64,000 bases of DNA from Strix aluco. Taxonomy: Eukaryota; Chordata; Aves; Strigiformes; Strigidae. The notes under the pieces were generated by a model. The model was not told the origin of the DNA. It did no database searches and was given only the letters and a program-made list of their open reading frames with translations. The stretch lies in the NCBI RefSeq assembly GCF_031877795.1, contig NC_133934.1:105836610-105900609 (forward strand), given 5' to 3'. Position 1 is the stretch's first letter. Every line of letters starts with the position of its first letter. Positions 1 to 13,711 of the stretch are shown one piece after another. The position numbers and the translations under genes are program-made.

Positions 1-290
1 GGGTAGCTGCTGCTTTGTTTGCCCCATTTCAAAGTTATCCTTATTAGCTTTGAGGTCAAGATATAACTGTTTTTGCCATGTCTGTAAATCTAGATGAAGA
101 CAAGACCACTACTCTTAGCAAGCTAGGCGCAGATTTGATGGTGCTGAGGTGCCTCTATATGGCTATGTTCCCCACTTAGTCCCAAGCTTCTTTCAGGGTG
201 CATAGGGGTGTTATCGGCACTCTTTTGCCTGACAGGGACACTTGAGGGCTGGACAACGTTCCTGTGGGGTAACACCATTCTCATTCACAG

Positions 291-3200
291 GTGTGGCTGG
301 GAGCCAGGGATTGGCTTACACCAACAGCAGGAAGCTTGTGTAAGTATCCCCAGGAAAGCTGTGATGTGGAGAGGCTGGGGCTGCTCTAGCTCTGATAAGA
401 TTTGTGGGCTGGGAGGAAGAATATGGTTGGCTGTCATAAAATCCCTGTGCACATCGTAGGAGCGTGGATCTAGCCCTAACAAAATCTAGGTTTTGCAGGT
501 CAGGAACTGTGGCATGCTTAAAGAAAACAAGCTTCATTTGGAATCAGATACCGAGGCAGGGAAAGGACAGGAATGAGGAGACTGGTGACAAGTGCATCTC
601 TACCCTTTGAGTATCTGACTAGAAGTCTTGTTTGCTCTATGGCGGCCTCTTGCTAGGATTTTTGTCAGAAGTGGGGTGGTTCAGGGAGCTGTTGTTCATG
701 TGGCAAGGTTTGCATTGCTTGAGGTGGTCTTGTAAAAATGTATTTGGGGAAATAACCTTAATAGCGTACCCATAAAAGCCTGAAATGCTGGTCTGTTTGC
801 ACCAAGTAGCCTGTGTTAGAGGAAATACTAAAGCACGTTTGCTTCAGGTTTCCAAATGTGGTGTCAGTAGGTGTAAAAAACATCCTTTGGAACGCTTGGG
901 ATTGCCAGCTCCCTGTGAAGGGACATGGTGGAAATAGCTGTCTCTTGGATGTGTTGCCATAGGCAATTTATGGTGCTTTCTCTTTTTGGAGCAATCTAGC
1001 AACTTCTGTAGAGATGTCAGTCCTGATGTGGAGGTAAAAAATGGTTACTGCTCTAGTCTTGGGCATAGGGTGGGCTGGCTAGGTCAGCCTTTTATCAGTA
1101 TTTAAACCACAGGTGTTCTGTTGGGCTGTCTCCTTAAATTAAAATTCCGTAAATGTCCGTTCTCACTGAGTTTCTGAGAGCACTAGTGATGGTAAGCTGT
1201 AATGTTTTCTTTCTTAGTGGGGATTGTTGCAGCTTGAGCTGCAGGAGTCCCTTGGAACAAATACATTAGAACAGCTGAGCAGCCTTTCAGATCAGTTAAG
1301 CAAATGTAAATTCTGTACTTGAGCTTGGTGCTGGCAGCGTGCAGAGGAATGTACTTCTGTGTTCATATCTTTCTCTCTTTCTGCAGAGTAAATAGCTCCA
1401 GTGTCTTCACTGTCCGTTACTTCAGAACCACTGCAGTACATAGTAAGTAAAAAGACAAGAGTCAGCGGGATGGCTCTTGTGCTACTTGTTGCTGTCCTGA
1501 CAACAGCTGAAGCTACCTCTTCATCCTTAGTCTAGGCCCACTGCTGTCCCGCCTTGATGGATGGTGAGGGTTTATGTTCCGAGGCCCTAAAGATTTTGTC
1601 TGGCATTCCTGTCACAGTGTGGCTTTCGGTCAGATGGGAATTTCTCTTGTATTGAAGCAAGGAGAAGGCCAGTGTTTGATGTCTGTTGTCCTATCCGCTC
1701 TAGTAGAGTCCTGCTGACAAGAATGAAGCAATACCATAAATTTTGAGCTCTGAATGTCTTCATGTCTGTCTGTCTCTCTCACAGGGGATGACGTGGTTAC
1801 AGTGAACACCCCGGCCTTTGCAGAGTCAGTCACAGAAGGAGATGTCAGGTGGGAGAAAGGTGAGCAGTTGCCTCTTCCCTGAAACTCTGCACTGGACAGC
1901 TCAGGGATGGATTGTAGTTCACTGACTGACAGTCTGCTCTGTGCCTTTCAATCTGTGACAAATGAGACAGTTAATTGCAGTTCTCCTAAGGAGTTAAAAT
2001 TGCAGTTACTGCCTCAGCACCTCTCTGTCATGGGTGATGCTGGATGAAGGATGATGTCTAAACTGGAATCAGACTTTGACTGTGCAGTAGACTGATTGTT
2101 TGAGCTAGACTTTTCCTTAGAAGTTGTGGAGAACTGGGGTGAGAAAATTCTGGGTTGGTGGGGAAGACTGCTGTGGGTTAAGAGGGGAGGCTGGAGCACA
2201 CCTCCCTCCTCACAGTGGTGTTCATATCTATCATTCAGCTGTTGGAGACACAGTGGCAGAAGATGAAGTGGTGTGTGAGATTGAAACAGACAAGGTAGGA
2301 GTTTTCTGGACCAAAACTTTTTCTAGTTCTGTAGCAGATGCCCTGTATGGCTCCTCTCCTGCTAAGAGCTCCTAGAGCCTGCAGGCCCTGCCCGTGTTTC
2401 CTGCTCCCTTCATGGAGAAAAGCTTTTCTCATATAGTATGGAATCTGGCTGTGCCTTAAGTGAGAATTCTTTGATAACTCTTCCTTCCTCATACATTTGA
2501 TTAAGCATCAGGGGTGCTGATGTTTGTTGGAGCTGCAATTCCACTCCTTCAAATCTCAGTGCCCTAAGCTGTTTGTGTTTAAACAGAGGAGAAATCTGCA
2601 GAGCCATAGGATGTCTTCAGATTGTTTTAAATTTAGCCTTTAAGTTTACTCACTCCTTAAAGGACTCTTAAGCTTTGAAGTTCTTGCTAAAACTCCCTGC
2701 CAAGTTCTGCTTCTGGTGTTGCTGTCAGAAGGATGGTGGCAGCCAGTTAATTCTTGATTGTACCCTGGAGCAGGAAGATCAGGCTATATGTTATACTGCT
2801 AGCATCTCCTAAAACTTCTCACTATTGGCACAAAATCCTGGTGGAGGGTGTGAAAACCGGTGCAAATGATGCGAGATGGAGCTGCTGCCTGTGCCAAATT
2901 ACAATGTCTATCTGCGCATATTGGCATCTTCTCTTGGGCACTTGTTCTCCATCCAGTGTTTGGGGGAATTTCACTGATTTTCCTTTTTGCAGACATCAGT
3001 GCAAGTTCCAGCCCCAGCAGCTGGTGTGATTGAAGCCCTTCTGGTACCTGATGGTGGCAAAGTGGAAGGGGGGACACCTCTGTTCAAACTCAGGAAAACT
3101 GGAGGTAAGTCAGACATGTATAACTTGCACAGGCCTTCCTGTTTCCACTGTTGTTTTCCTGAAGGCAGAGGGATCCTGAGAGAGGTTAACTGTTTCCTCC

Positions 3201-6200
3201 ATCTGCCTCTGTAGCTGGAAGAAAATACTCCAATCTTGTCCATTAGAAAAGCATAATTTTAGTCCTCCTGAGGGGAGAACTTTGCTTTTGCTCCCTCTGG
3301 AGGAGACTGCAGCTCTAAGCTAAAATTAGTTGAGAATTCCGCTGATATATAACTCCCTTCTCTGCCCACTTCTCTTTTAGCATCCAGTCTTCTGCACAGG
3401 GAGATCTAGGGTGTCAGTGAATAAAACACTTTCACCATGGGATTCTCTTGTGGTGGCTCCTATGAGTTCAGTAGCGCTGAGAACATAAAGGCACTCTGCC
3501 AGATGGTTAACTTTTATCAAGTTGATTGGACTCAGGAGATCCCTGACAGTGGAAGCTGTCAGTTGCCCTTACCATGGTTATTCTTTGTCTTTCAGCTGCT
3601 CCTGCCAAGGCCAAACCAGCAGCAGCCCCTCCTCCTCCTGCAGCCCCTGAACCGGTAGCTGCGGCTGCTCCTCCCCCTGCTGCAGCACCAATTCCCACTA
3701 CAATGCCACCGGTGCCATCTGTGTCAGCTCAGCCTATCGACAGCAAACCAGGTGAGGCAACAGCTGTTTTCTCCTGTTTTCAAGCCTCTCCTCCTTGGGG
3801 AGAGTGTGTAAGGTTAAAGACAGCAAACAGTCTGGCATTTATGGTGAAGGCCTCCCCGCATCATTGCCCTGCATGCTCCAGACTGGAGAGCTCAGCTATG
3901 CCTGGAACCTGCCCAGCCTGATTCAAGGCTGCTTCTATGCTGTGTTGCTTGGGCAAGGAGCTCAAACGGGCGTTTTACCTCGGGGCATTGCGATCAAGCC
4001 CTGGCTTCCCTTTTTGACTGATGTGTTCTTTACCCTCAGTGTCTGCAGTGAAGCCGGCTGCAGCCCCAGCAGCAGCCCCTCCTGGGGAGGCAGTGCCCAG
4101 CAAAGGTGCCAGATCAGAGCATAGGGTAAGCTGTGGGAATAGGGGCCTTGCCAGCACTTCCATTGCTGGGTGACAATCTGTTCTGGCGTAAGCCTTGAGC
4201 CTTCCGGATGTGTCCGTATCTACCGGTTCACATCCAGCTTAGTGGGGCTGTGAGAGATGGGGAAATTCTCTACATGACAGCACCACTTAGGGGTGGAAGA
4301 AGAGCCAGGTCCGATCTGACACAGGTCTTTTCTAGGCAAAAATCTTGTCTTGAGCTCTGCTGACTGATATGCTTGGTCTGTCCACAAGTCCTCAGCAAAG
4401 GGCTGAGGCTGCTGCAGCTGCCTTGTGCATTCTTAAGAGAATATGATTAAGCAGCTGCTCTCTTAGCAGTCTTGCTCTTCTCACATTAGACTCATGCTGA
4501 AAACCTACACGTGCTTGGATGTCCTGAGGAGCACACAGGTCAGAAGTAGTTATATTGTGATGTGTTTCAGCACTGCTTTTCAAGTGAACTGTGTGTTGAG
4601 CTGGGCAGCTCCGTAGTGAAATCAACTCCTCAGCCTGTCATGCTCCTCAGGGAGACCTGGAGTGGAAACCTTGGCCCTAGCCATCTATTACTAGTCAACC
4701 AGATGGCAAGAAGAGGGGCCTTATGAGTTTTGTGCATTTTGCCCCTTGGATGAGCTTGAGGCAGCTTCTGCTTATATCTTTTTAATTTTCAGGTGAAGAT
4801 GAATAGGATGCGTCAGCGTATTGCTCAGCGGCTGAAAGAGGCTCAGAATACTTGTGCCATGCTGACCACTTTCAACGAGATCGATATGAGGTGAGGAGCA
4901 GACCTTTTCCCTTTACAAGTAGAAATAGATGCAGGCAGTCACTTCTAAATAGCGGTCAAGACCTTGCTGATTCTCTCTGGAGAGATTGGCAACATGTCTT
5001 TTGGGACCTCTTTCTTAGGTGTGTACTACAGACTGCGCAGCTTCATCAGGGCCATGTTGGTGTTGCAGTGTGAGGACTGCATAGCTTCCTAATTTCCTGT
5101 CATTCCTCAAGAGTCATCTGCCTCTTGTAAAAGGGGCAGTCTGGTTCCTCATCTGTGTGGTTCTTGGTTGAGGACTGGTAGATGTTAAGCAGAAGACCAA
5201 GAGTGACTAGTATTGCTTGTATAGCGGCTATTAGAAGACAGCAAGATGTAGCATCTGCTTTCCACCACCCCACCAGGTTACTCTGCTTTTGGAGGTGGGC
5301 ATATTTAGCTTCCAATGAGGTGGTTCCCCAGGGCTCATCAGCCTTTCAGGTGAGCATTATGTAGGTCTAAGGCCTTTGCTGTCAGAATGGTGCAGCTTTC
5401 CAGAGATGGACTAGCATACTTCCCCATCCCCTCCAGGCAGGTGAGGGTCTCCTGACTCGAGTGCTTGCACGGACTGAATGCACTAATGGCTTTGGAGGGT
5501 GGGCAGCTTATGTTACAGTGCATTAAGGGGAAATTGTGCCCAAATCAAATTGCCTTGTGAAATCCTATTCTGCTCCTTAAGACAAAACATGTAAATATTT
5601 GGGTCTCAGAACAATAAGGTTGGCAAAATAGTCTTGATTAGAGGGGAAGTGCTGCAGCTTTATCTCCTCTCAGAGGCTCACTGAGGTGTCGCTTTACGCT
5701 GGCCTGGGGCTCTCATTGCATGTGGTAATCTGGTTTGGATTGATTGCTATGAGGTTGACTGGTGAGGACCTGTGCTGGGGCCTCCTGCTTCCCACGGGGG
5801 GGTCAGTGTCTGAAAGGAGGAAGCTATAATGAGCCAGTTTCATAGCAAACCTCGTCCTCATTGCTGCAGTCCTTGTGTCTTGGGAGGCACTAATGTCTTT
5901 GGGCAGTAATCCTAGCCCTAAACAAGGTTAGGCACAGGAAAACAAACACTCTAAACCATGGAGACCCCTGCCCCTTGCTGAAACTGTCTTTTCAAAGACT
6001 CGAGGTCTCTGGAGGGGGGAAGGATGGAGCGTGTAATTCCACAGCATCTGGTATTAGCCTGGAATAGGCAGAGCTTGTAGCTGCAGCTTGGTTGACTTTT
6101 TGTAAATGGCCTCAGTTCTGATAGAAGGAGTGGGGAAACATGATTAGTCTGGCTGAGCACTGTGGGTGGGCTGGCACCCACTACCATAGCATCTGGGAAG

Positions 6201-9200
6201 ATTTCTTTCATATTCATACAACTCCCAAAGCTGGAGAGTTGGGTACGGCAGCATTGTTGTTCTGACTGGCACTGGACTTGCACAATGATTGAAATCTTTT
6301 CTGTTGGTCGCTGCTTGCATCTTTTCTGCTCTTGGCATTTCATATTTTGTCACCCTTGCAGGGCTGTTGGCCCAACCACACCAGCAGTTGCTGGCTGTGG
6401 TGCTGTACTGGTATCAGCACTGGTGTCTCCAGAGAATTGGTGGCAACATCAGGTATAAGCAGGAAATATGCCATGCCCCATCTTGCTTTTGTGCCTGGCA
6501 ATGTGGGCCATGCAGGTTAATCCTGTCCTGCTGAGTTTGTGGTCCAGGACCAGTTCCTGTTAGATCCTTTGTCAGGGGCCTTAGAGCCACCTTCAGCCCA
6601 CTTCACCTGTGACATTTGAAGCATTTTTCAGTAGACCGGGGGTTTGCTGGTTGGTGGTGCAGGTTTGTAGTCCTTGGGGCTTGCTCTGAGATCTATTACA
6701 GAGCAAGTGTTTTCTTGGACTCCCTGATGACCAGCGTTATCATGTGTTTTGCAGTAACATCCAGGAGATGAGAGCTCTACACAAGGATCCCTTCCTGAAA
6801 AAGCACAACCTGAAGCTAGGTTTCATGTCAGCTTTTGTGAAAGCTGCAGCTTTTGCTCTGCAGGACCAGCCCGTTGTGAATGCAGGTGAGTGGTGACCCT
6901 TGCTGCTGAGTTGCATGTCTGACCGGTGAACATGGCAGAGTGGGGGAAAGCAGGTGGCCAAGTCCATGGCAGGTGGCTAATAGCTTGGACAAGCAAGTCA
7001 AATACACAGGAAAAGGGGGGACAGTCCTACATGCTGCAGCTGATTTTGCTAATGCCACTATGTAGGTGGAGGACAGCTTGCCAAGAGGGGTCCTACTAGG
7101 AAGGGGTCACCAGGACCAGCTGTGTACACACACCAGCTGTGTGTACGCAACTCGCAGAGGGCAGAGCCTGCTGGCTGGTGTCGAGGTACCTGCTGTAGGT
7201 GCAGTGCAGTTCCTGGGGGGTGTCAGAGGTGCTTGCTCAAACCCAGAAGAGGAGAAGAACCAAGGGGATGTCAGGGGGAATGACCTATCTGGACTGTGTT
7301 TCCTTTCTGTCTGTCCTGATGCTTCTCCCACAGGTGCAGTGAGGAATCATTCTTCTCTGGAGTTATGTTTAAGCTAGAGATGAGCAAGTTGTTACAATTT
7401 TGTGGCTACTTCTGACCTGTTGAGCCCTTGATCTTGGGTACTGCATGTGTAACACAACTTTTTTCTCCTTCTAGTGATTGATGACACGACCAAAGAGATT
7501 GTGTACAGGGACTACGTGGACATTAGTGTCGCTGTAGCAACTCCCCGGGTAGGTACCTTGCATGCTTTGGCCATGCTTCCTGCAGCCTCGGGATGGTCAT
7601 TTACTTTGAGCCAACTCAGCTTTGAGCTCCACTGCAGCAGAAACTTACTGATGAGACTGACTTTCTAAATGAGACATCTGATACATTGTGGACTGCTGAG
7701 ATGGATGGTTTTGGGAGAAGATGGAGGACCAAGAATATTCTGGTCCTGTACTAGGAGATGTAGTAGCAAAGTCAATATAGATCTGAATGGTTAATGAGTA
7801 GAGCCAAGTTAGGGAAACTGTTTTTTTCATGGACCCATGAGGATATTGCATAGACAGTAAAAGCTTTGCATGTCCTCTCCTTTGGCTAACCTTGCTGTGC
7901 TGTTCCACCATTTCTGTAAATGTCATTGCTGCTTCAGAGAGATCTTCCTGTCCAGGGAGGGTATGAAATGGAGATACAGATGTTGAATTAGTTGGTTCTG
8001 TTGTGAGGCAGAGGTTTGGCCAGGACTGAAGTTTTCACACTCCCCTAAAGTCGAGGGGAGGTCCAACATAAAGGGACTCCGCTCTTCTCGTGGAGAAAGA
8101 GGTGGCAGCTGAACTCTGCCCAGTGCTTCACCTGCTTTTATGGACATGGAGCTGGGTCCAGAGAGACCTGGTTGATTTTATAAGATGGGCTTACAAAGGC
8201 AAAGATGATGTCTCATTGACGGCATCAGCCCTTGGTGCGTGTCATGCCAGGTTTCCCGGCAGGCCGCCAGGGTGTGAGGCAGCTCTGCCAACCACCTGCT
8301 GTGCGCTGAGGAGGAGGCAGGAACTCTGCTGGGCTGAAGCCAGACTCCTGCCCACAGTTATCTGTGTTTCACTGTGGTGAATTTGCTGATCATGCACTTT
8401 GCTTCTTACTAGGGTCTTGTGGTCCCTGTCGTTAGGAATGTTGAAAACATGAACTACGCTGACATAGAGCGTGTTATCTCTGAGTTGGGGGAGAAGGTAA
8501 GGAAGGTTGGAGTTTTTTCTGAAAAGCATTGGGACGAATTGGGGGTGCTGGACAGGCATGAATTGATTCAGTCCCTCTGTGTCATCATCTCTGGCCTCTA
8601 ACACACTGGGTTGTGCTGTGGGGAGTGATCAGCTACATCTGTAGCTGTGCCCGTGCCTTACAGGACATGCCTGTCTACTTGTTACCCTTCCAGAAGACCG
8701 TAAACTATGCATTAGTGACGTGGTGTATCTTCACCTTTGCCTTTAGAGGCCAAGGCTGAACTGCCCTGGGGTAGAAGTCCCTGTGTCTGTCCCCTGCAAA
8801 AGCAGGAGTTGGAAGTGAAGGCAAGAGAATCCTTCCCCAAAGCCAGTAAATGTTAAGATCTAAAGACAGCAAGCATTTTCAAGTAATTTGTGCTGGTTTT
8901 CAGCTGAACAGATCAGTAAGTGAAGCTCTTGCCATCAGCAGTTATTCCTGGAGAGAGTGAATGTCCGAACTCTTGTCCTTTGCCTTCTGTGATCTGTGTG
9001 GCTTTCTAAGACCTTACTCTTCTTTCTAGGCACGGAAGAATGAACTGGCCATTGAAGACATGGATGGTGGCACTTTCACAATCAGCAACGGAGGGGTTTT
9101 TGGGTCACTCTTTGGGACACCTATCATTAACCCGCCCCAGTCTGCCATCTTGGGCATGCATGCCATCGTCAACAGGCCTGTGGCTGTGGGAGGCAAGGTA

Positions 9201-9832
9201 GGTGGAGCTGCACAGGAGGTTTCGGTCAACAGAGGGGAGGGCTCAGTGGGATGGGGACCATAGCCCATATGCTTTTTCTAGCAGGTTGGTGTCAACTTCT
9301 GAAAGGCTTTAATGTGAAAGAGGAGCAGAGACTAATGGGTATAGGGCTGGCACTGGTACTTGCCTGAGGCGTGCAGGGGGCTTTGTCCTATTCATGAGGG
9401 GTAGAACTGGATAATCTGCTTAGGTGTGGGGAGGAGGAGGAGGAGGCTGTAGCCTTTGTAGTAGAGAACAGCTCCAGAAAGGGACGCACTCTTGTGTGGT
9501 GAGGACCCAGCCCAGGTAGTGATCAGTGCCTGGGTGAGTGAGGGGGTAGGTAATCCTGCCAGGCAGAACACATCCAGGAGGGCCTGAGGCCTGGATTCAG
9601 GATAGGAAGAAGCCAGGTCTTCCCCAAATTCACAGGAGGGCATCATGCAGGCAGTAGTGCTGAGCTCACTAATGCCTATCTTATTCCTCCCCTTCAGATC
9701 GAGGTGCGGCCCATGATGTATGTGGCTCTGACGTACGATCACCGGCTGATTGATGGCAGAGAGGCAGTGACTTTCCTGCGCAAGATCAAGGCAGCGGTGG
9801 AGGATCCCCGCGTGCTGCTGCTCGACCTGTAG
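291..9832 (+). CDS. DLST: Dihydrolipoyllysine-residue succinyltransferase, E2 of the 2-oxoglutarate dehydrogenase complex (5' partial)
   Basis: Thirteen coding exons: 291-339, 1387-1442, 1785-1859, 2239-2294, 2993-3104, 3596-3751, 4040-4125, 4793-4890, 6755-6885, 7475-7548, 8413-8496, 9030-9197, 9698-9832 (stop TAG). All have AG acceptors and GT donors and join in frame to 425 residues; the human protein is 453, so the start and most of the mitochondrial presequence lie left of the window. The lipoyl domain is in exons 3-5, with the lipoylated lysine in EIETDK at the end of exon 4. Exon 6 is an Ala/Pro-rich linker. There is no peripheral subunit-binding domain, as is normal for DLST. The last nine exons give the catalytic core, with the HxxxD active site in DHRLIDGRE of the final exon. 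The enzyme transfers succinyl from lipoamide to CoA in the mitochondrial TCA cycle. Assignment is by recalled family sequence. Confidence 0.97.
7115..7148. repeat. 17-bp tandem duplication in a DLST intron
   Basis: Two adjacent 17-bp copies starting ACCAGCTGTGT lie in the intron before the exon at 7475. They differ at two positions. No function is apparent. Confidence 0.6.
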
Positions 9833-10920
9833 AGCAGCCACACCCCCACACAACCCACCCAGGGCAGGGCCGCAGCACCAGCAGGGGCAATGCAGGGCAT
9901 TCAGGAACTGGCAGGGGTCATTCCAGTCTCCCTCCCTCCGCTGTGATTGGAGCTGTCCCAGAGGGAATTGTGGGGATAGCTCCTACCTCCTTTCCTATTC
10001 TGTTTAACGAAGGTTCAATTTCTCACGAGGATTGCTACGTAGTGGGCCAACCACTGAATGGCGCTGCCTTTCCAGAGCCATCTGTATGGCATCCTCTCCC
10101 TCACAGCACCAAACTCTCACCTCTAGCTTGTCCTATACCACTGGAAACTGCTTGCTGCTGCTGTGCTAGGGTCCCCTTCCCTGCCGCTCCAAGGCGGGTT
10201 CAGCTTTATTTCCTAGCACTGAGGTTCCTGAGAGGGAGAGGAAAGGAAAGGCTACTGTTCTGTCCCTGTTCTGCTTGAAAATATTTCACACTCATCTGCC
10301 TTGCAAGGGCAGTCTGGGGACCCCAGGCCGCTTGCAGCAGAGGTTTTGATCAGAGCAGGGCTCGAGGTAGGTGTCTTGCCTCTGGCAGTGCCCTAGTTAC
10401 ACTCCCTCCACAGACAGGATCGCAGCGGTGGCAGTTCCCCAGCTTTCCCTTGGAGATTGTTTGTCTCTCTCCAGCCTGGTCACTGTGGTGTGAATGTTCA
10501 TGTCTGGGTGGGCAGAGCCCATGACCTCTGCGGAGGTAGCACTGTTCCTCGGGGGACAACCCTTTCACCGTTACATGCCCAACACGGGGGCAAGAACCAG
10601 CCCCCAGCGGCTGTCCTTGAATCACAGCTCACTGACGGTGGGTCCGACTGCTGGCTTCCTGCGTGCGGGGCTTGGCCTGCTACCAGCAGGGAGACAGCTG
10701 GGGAGGGCCAGGCCTTTAATGTATATCCCAGCCCAAGGCTGCTGGTTTTGGGGGGAGGGGGGCAGTCCTTAATCTGATAGCGCACACATGTACTGGGGAG
10801 TGAGGGGGTTGCTAGTGCCTGCAGAGTCTATTACTCTTACCCTCTACACAGAACTTGTAACTAAAATATTTAACACAGCGGATTTTAAATGAAATAAAAC
10901 TGGGCAACGACTGCGAGGTG
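9833..10920 (+). other. DLST: DLST 3' UTR with poly(A) signal
   Basis: No further DLST coding follows the stop codon. A canonical AATAAA lies at 10893-10898, followed by a G/T-rich stretch, so the transcript should end near 10.92 kb. Open frames here are short and resemble nothing I know. Confidence 0.8.
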
Positions 10921-13140
10921 GGGTGTGTTTGAGGGGGTGGGCAGCAGCTCCTGGGCAAGGACTTGGGCATCAGCAGCATGTAGCGTAAGAAGTCTGTTAC
11001 CTAGTGGTGAGAGAAAGGGAGCTGGGCATATCACTGGTAGTAAATTGAGGCTTCTCTGGTTGTGTCCTCAAACCCTCTTTGGCACAGAACTGGCTCTTCC
11101 CAGCAAACATGATGTTTTCAGGGCTGGATATCATCCTTTTCTTGGTCTAGCAACAGAACTGTTACAGATGTTGAGGAAATCTCAGTGTTTGCTGAATGCC
11201 GTGATGGCCAAGAGGGAGACCTGGGACAGGCTTATGAAGTACAAGTGTGGAGCCAGGTTGTTTTTTCCCTGCTGCAACAGGGGAGAGTTGCAAATGATGC
11301 AAGTGGGGAAAAAGGCTGTTAAGGGTAGCAGAGGAAGAAAGGAGGCAAGATCAAAGAACTGTAAAGCATAAGTTGTCTGTGGTGCTGAGAGCATTTCCCC
11401 AAGGAGCTGTCCTTGTTGGAATAATATGAAATTGTTCCTGGGTCATGGCAGGGTTTTTCCAGCTCTGACATCAACTTTAGAGAATGGTTTGCCTTTCCTG
11501 GCTGTGAGTGAAGAGGGCAGCCCCTTTTAAGAGAAAACGATTGCACTCACAGCTGGCATGCTGATGAAAGGGAGAGCAGTTCCTTGTACTCGTTTGTGTG
11601 ACTTCCTGGCAGCTGTGGACAAACCGGTGCATGGAGTCAGCTTTCCTCTGATTGTCCCTGGTTGAGGTAGAAGGTTAGGAGGAGAGGAGAGGAAAAACCT
11701 TCCCTGTACTGTAAAGGAAGGGCAAAGAGTCTAGCTGCTCTTGCACAAATGAATTGAAAGAGAAGATTCTGGTTAAAAAACTGCTGCTAGCACCCAGCTG
11801 TCCATGCTGGTTTAGGATACAGAGGGCCCACCTTGACTGTGTACATGAGCCTGGGGAAGGGCGATGCCCATATTCTGTCTGGAGCCGCAGTAAATGAGGC
11901 CTTCGAACTACCCAGGGAGTGAATGTGCAATCAAGTGCTTAAAATGATGCAGCCCAGCAAACCACTTAATCTGCCCTGTTGGGGCTTGCTGTAGGAGGGC
12001 TGCACAGTTTCATGAAGTTTCCTGGTTTTTGACCCTCCTGGGTGATGCCCGTGTCACTGGTTGTAAGGAGCCATGCTGTGGCTTTGGCCACAGGGTCAGT
12101 CCTGCTGAACTGAATCACAGGACTAGGAGGCTGGTGGCGAAGGGTGCAAGCCTGCTACTGGAAAGTTCAGCCAGTGCAGGCTGCCCTGGAGAGGAAAAAC
12201 CCCAGGCTTAGCTGCTCCTGCTGTCTGGCCTGCTGTGGCATTAGTGGTCAGCTCCCTGGTTAGTCCTCTTGCCTCTGCACAGCCGTTCAGGTGTCCCTGG
12301 CCCTTGCTGGGATGGGAGGCGAGTTTCTCCCGGGCTCTGCTTCCCTCTGGTGGACAAGCACTCCTGCTGCTGCCCGAGAGCCAGGGTCAGCAAGGAGCAG
12401 GCTGGTCCTGCTGGTGGCAAGCAGGAGCTGGAACCAGCTAGCCACAGGAAAGTTTCACTGATGCCAGTAATTCCTTACTATCGGAGACAAGTGAGCAATG
12501 GGAGGGAGTGCGGGGAGAGGAGGGCCAAAACTACACTGCTGCCATTGCTAGCTTGTCCTTCAGCCTATGGCTTTAACTTGCACAAATGAGCACAGCAGCC
12601 TGTTTCGGGCTGTTAGCAGACACTTTCTGTTCAGACCTCTCTTTCTTCTGTCTTGGTTTGTATTTACTTTTATCCTCCTTCCATCTGTGCTGGCTTTCAG
12701 AGTTCATCCCTTTAAGCCCTCACTGTTTGGTCTACCACAGCAACTGTGCTCCACGCACAGCAATGAGGGCAGCGGGGCTGCTGTCCTGCCAGCAGAGAGG
12801 AGCACCCAGGCACAGGAGGCTGGAGCCAGAATGGGTAACAATGACAAAAGTCAAGGCTGGGAGAAAACACAGGCATTCTGGGCATTTTTCCCCACTCTGA
12901 GCTGCAGCCGTGTGGCTGTGCAGACCTTGAGAGGCCAGGAGCCAGGCAGGGCACAAGGGCAGTTGGCCAGGCACTCAGTGCCACCTTCTGGGTTTTGGCT
13001 GCAGGGTGCTGATAGCCACTGGGCAACACCAACCAGGGCTCCTAGCAGGTTTGAGAAACGGATCTGGGGCTCTCCCTCACTCAGCACGCTTGGCCCAGTC
13101 CTGGCTGGCCCAGCCCAGAAACAAAAGGACACTTCTGCAA
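10921..13140. other. Convergent intergenic region, DLST to RPS6KL1
   Basis: This lies between the two convergent 3' ends. Read on both strands, I see only short open frames without family resemblance and no repeat of recognised type. Confidence 0.6.
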
Positions 13141-13152
13141 GTGATAGAGTGG

Positions 13153-13158
13153 TTTATT
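13153..13158 (-). terminator. RPS6KL1: Poly(A) signal of RPS6KL1
   Basis: Plus-strand TTTATT reads AATAAA on the minus strand, about 555 nt after the RPS6KL1 stop codon. It is the only canonical signal noted there. This places the 3' UTR at roughly 13140-13711. Confidence 0.7.
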
Positions 13159-13711
13159 TTTTTTCAGAGGGCTGTGGGGAAAAGAGCAGAGGGCTCCCTC
13201 CCATCTCGCCCCCACAGCAGGTGTCACCCACACACACATGCAGTCAGGGATGGGCACAGACCCCGGGGCACGGGCACCAGCCAGCGGGGCCCAGAGGAGT
13301 TGCACTTGGAAGTCACAAAACATAACAGGGCAGGGGGTCACTGCAGTAGCAGCAGAGATAAAAACCATAGGGAGGGAGTCTCAGGGTGTGGTGCTAAGCT
13401 GAGCAAGGGATGCCCCAGAAGGGGAGCATGGTCTCACCCTGGGAGTAGGCACCTGGGCTCCCTTTCCCACCAGGGAGGACCTAGAGGAGAAGACAGCCTG
13501 GCCCAGACCACAGCCTCCTCTCGGAGATGCCAACAAACACAAGCAGAGACAGAAGAACACGTAAGGCTGCAACACCTCATGCGTACCCCACCCTTGGGCA
13601 ACCCTTGCAGGCAAACCTCCCCCAGCAGGCAGAGCTGCCTGTGCTGCCTGGGGTCACAAGTGCCAGGGACGGTAGCTCTGTGCCCAGCTCCCTGGGGGAA
13701 GGACAGCCTGC